The position numbers were made by a program, and so were the translations under genes. A stretch of 64,000 nucleotides of DNA, taken from the NCBI GenBank assembly GCA_965197555.1, contig OZ240213.1, positions 1,798,001-1,862,000 on the forward strand, read 5' to 3'. The DNA comes from G965197555 sp965197555. GTDB lineage: Bacteria > Chloroflexota > Dehalococcoidia > Lucifugimonadales > UBA3495. Under the pieces are notes generated by a model. That model had not been told where the DNA came from. It saw nothing but the letters and a program-made list of their open reading frames with translations, and made no database searches. Within the stretch, counting starts at the first letter, position 1. Every line of letters starts with the position of its first letter. This document shows positions 62,416 through 64,000 of the stretch, piece by piece.

Positions 62416-63351
62416 TTGAGTAGGAAAGTTCTGGCTCTAGCGGGAGGGGTCGGTGGCGCCAAGCTGGCGCTGGGTTTGACCCGGATTATATCCCCGGACC
62501 GGTTGGTGATTGTAGTAAATACCGGGGACGACGAAATCTTCCACGGGCTACATGTTTCCCCTGACCTGGACACCATGATGTATACCCTGGCAGGTCTGGC
62601 CAACCCGGAAACAGGTTGGGGCCTGGCTGGGGATTCCTTTGGCGCCCTAGAGATGCTTCGAGGCTACGGTGCGGAGACCTGGTTCAACTTAGGTGACAGG
62701 GACCTGGCTACGCATATACGGCGGACCGAGTTGCTGCGGGATGGCCTGAGCCTATCAATGGTGACCACCGAGCTGTGCCAACGCATTGGGATACAGCATC
62801 AGGTGCTGCCGATGAGCGACGATCCGGTGCGAACAAAGTTGGTTACTGACGCCGGTCAACTCTCGATGCAGCAATATTTCGTGCAGCGCCGAGCTGAGCC
62901 GCGAGTAAAAGAGATCTTATACGAGGGGGCCGACTCGGCGGGCCTCTCGGCAGGCTTCAAGTCAGCCTTGGATGAGGCGGGCGTAGTGATCTATTGTCCG
63001 TCAAATCCCTTTTTGAGCTTGGGCCCCATCCTGGCGATTCACGGAGCCCGCGAGGGTTTGAAGGGGTTTTCGGGCCGCCGTATCGCGGTCAGCCCTATCA
63101 TTGGCGGGGAAGCCGTAAGGGGCCCCGCGGCCAAGATCATGGCCGAACTCGGCCAACAGGTTTCCAGTGTAGGGATCGCGCAGCAATTTCAAGGGCTTTG
63201 TGATGCTTTGCTCATTGATACTCGGGACGCGGCGTTGAGTCAAGAAATTGCTGGGTTGGGAATAGGACCGGTGGTGGCGCCGACGTTGATGGAAACGGAT
63301 GAGGACAAGGTGGCCTTGGCCCGGCTTGTCTTGGCGCTGGAGAAGAGTTGA
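62416..63351 (+). CDS. cofD: 2-phospho-L-lactate transferase CofD
   Basis: 311 residues from a TTG: VLALAGGVGGAKLALGL (5-21), VVNTGDDEIFHGLHVSPDLD and TMMYTLAGL, WFNLGDRDLATHIRRTE, LLRDGLSLSMVTTELCQRIG, IYCPSNPFLSLGPIL and VSPIIGGEAVRGPAAKI. CofD/FbiA transfers the activated lactyl/PEP phosphoryl unit to FO, giving F420-0 or its dehydro form. It is 143 bp behind cofH and 1 bp before cofC. Confidence 0.95.
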   Translation: MSRKVLALAGGVGGAKLALGLTRIISPDRLVIVVNTGDDEIFHGLHVSPDLDTMMYTLAGLANPETGWGLAGDSFGALEMLRGYGAETWFNLGDRDLATHIRRTELLRDGLSLSMVTTELCQRIGIQHQVLPMSDDPVRTKLVTDAGQLSMQQYFVQRRAEPRVKEILYEGADSAGLSAGFKSALDEAGVVIYCPSNPFLSLGPILAIHGAREGLKGFSGRRIAVSPIIGGEAVRGPAAKIMAELGQQVSSVGIAQQFQGLCDALLIDTRDAALSQEIAGLGIGPVVAPTLMETDEDKVALARLVLALEKS

Positions 63352-63352
63352 C

Positions 63353-63997
63353 TTGACGGAGGCTGGCACTCAGCAAGTTATCCCTATTATTCCCATGAAG
63401 CCCCTAGCGGATAGCAAAACACGCTTGGCCGGAGCAATCAGTGAGGCACAGCGAAGGGACTTGGTGATGGGCATGCTGGGCCGGGTAATCACGGCGGTCA
63501 AAGGGGCTTCAATGGAACAATACTGGGTGGTGGGAGGTGACGACCGGGTCCGGAGTTTCACCCAGTCAATGGCAGGTTGTTGGCTAGATGACCCCGGGCT
63601 GGACTTGAACGACACCTTGTCCAAGTCCTTCGACATGGCGTTCAAGGAATATGGGGCAGCGATGTACTTGCCCGCGGACCTGCCATTCCTGAAAACAGCG
63701 GACTTGCATGCGATCGTGCGGTCCTCCCACGCTCGAAACAATATAACCTTGGCACCTGCAAGGAGGGACGGCGGCACCAATGCGATAGTTGTACCCGGAG
63801 GAGTCCCGTTCCAGCCAGAACTGGGCCCCAACAGCTTCTCCAGGCACGTGAGCCGGGCGGCCAGAATCGGGGTGTCGGTAGCCATTTGTTATAGCCAGGG
63901 AACCGGATTGGACCTGGATACACCGGAGGACCTTCAGACTTATGGGCACATCGAACCCGGACTGCTGGATAATCTGATCTTCGAGCAGACGCTCTAA
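63353..63997 (+). CDS. cofC: 2-phospho-L-lactate guanylyltransferase CofC/FbiD
   Basis: 214 residues from the TTG at 63353 (GGAGAAGAG upstream). QVIPIIPMKPLADSKTRLAG is the nucleotidyltransferase start (P.K....SK.RL), YLPADLPFLKTADLHAIV has the metal-binding Asp region, and LAPARRDGGTNAIVVPGG and SFSRHVSRA complete it. CofC activates 2-phospholactate or PEP with GTP to make the LPPG/EPPG donor for CofD. The stop at 63995 leaves 3 bp to the window end, so cofE may follow outside. Confidence 0.92.
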   Translation: MTEAGTQQVIPIIPMKPLADSKTRLAGAISEAQRRDLVMGMLGRVITAVKGASMEQYWVVGGDDRVRSFTQSMAGCWLDDPGLDLNDTLSKSFDMAFKEYGAAMYLPADLPFLKTADLHAIVRSSHARNNITLAPARRDGGTNAIVVPGGVPFQPELGPNSFSRHVSRAARIGVSVAICYSQGTGLDLDTPEDLQTYGHIEPGLLDNLIFEQTL

Positions 63998-64000
63998 AAC

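Overview
The window is a GC-rich bacterial chromosome segment. A complete-looking coenzyme F420 block (cofG, cofH, cofD, cofC) at the right end, an LLM-type flavin/F420 oxidoreductase plus the decayed end of another, GMC oxidoreductases, an UGSC-family gene and a long-form SRP RNA together suggest a Chloroflexota bacterium, perhaps of the SAR202/Dehalococcoidia type. The taxon is inferred from gene content; there is no rRNA here to confirm it.

Layout. 1-1.4 kb: the UGSC operon, cut by the window edge. 1.4-5.7 kb: a worn accessory patch with decayed fragments, DUF2971-type genes, a nuclease-like pseudogene and a RHH/PIN toxin-antitoxin pair. 5.9-20.7 kb: catabolic and transport genes (SDR, iron-ADH-like, ABC-2 exporter, GMC oxidase, VOC, MFS, GH15), interrupted at 8.1-10.4 kb by a PLD-nuclease/NTPase cargo. 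20.7-25.7 kb: an accessory island beginning next to a tRNA 3'-end fragment, with a DUF262 / DUF3696-ATPase / unknown-protein operon and a DUF4160-DUF2442 pair. 25.8-34.2 kb: alpha/beta hydrolase, GMC oxidase, amidase with a GatC-like partner, aquaporin, dienelactone hydrolase, carbonic anhydrase. 34.2-38.7 kb: a second accessory patch (DUF6602 nuclease-like cargo, Phd/PIN pair, RCC1 and transposase scraps). 39-64 kb: mostly core genes: oppDF-type ATPases, DinB-like protein and galU, SRP RNA, rsmA-ispE-lgt, two fabF paralogs, a B12-binding radical SAM protein, LLM oxidoreductase, NDUFA9-like epimerase, folC, ruvB and the F420 cluster.

The most unusual pattern is that cargo genes sit between a gene and a duplicated piece of that gene's end. 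The PLD/NTPase cargo is bracketed by an 88-bp repeat of the ADH gene start; the DUF6602 cargo by a repeat of about 110 bp covering the start of another gene; and an alpha/beta hydrolase lies between a GMC gene and a decayed copy of that gene's 3' end. In the first two cases the cargo looks nuclease- or defence-like and lies immediately 5' of the target in the same orientation.

Intergenic space is filled at six places with short REP-like palindromes (GGGAATGACGG units and a GATCGAGCCGGGGGCAGGCTC palindrome). Gene decay is heavy in the accessory patches: at least four in-frame nonsense codons and four or five single frameshifts. Some of the frameshifts could be assembly errors.
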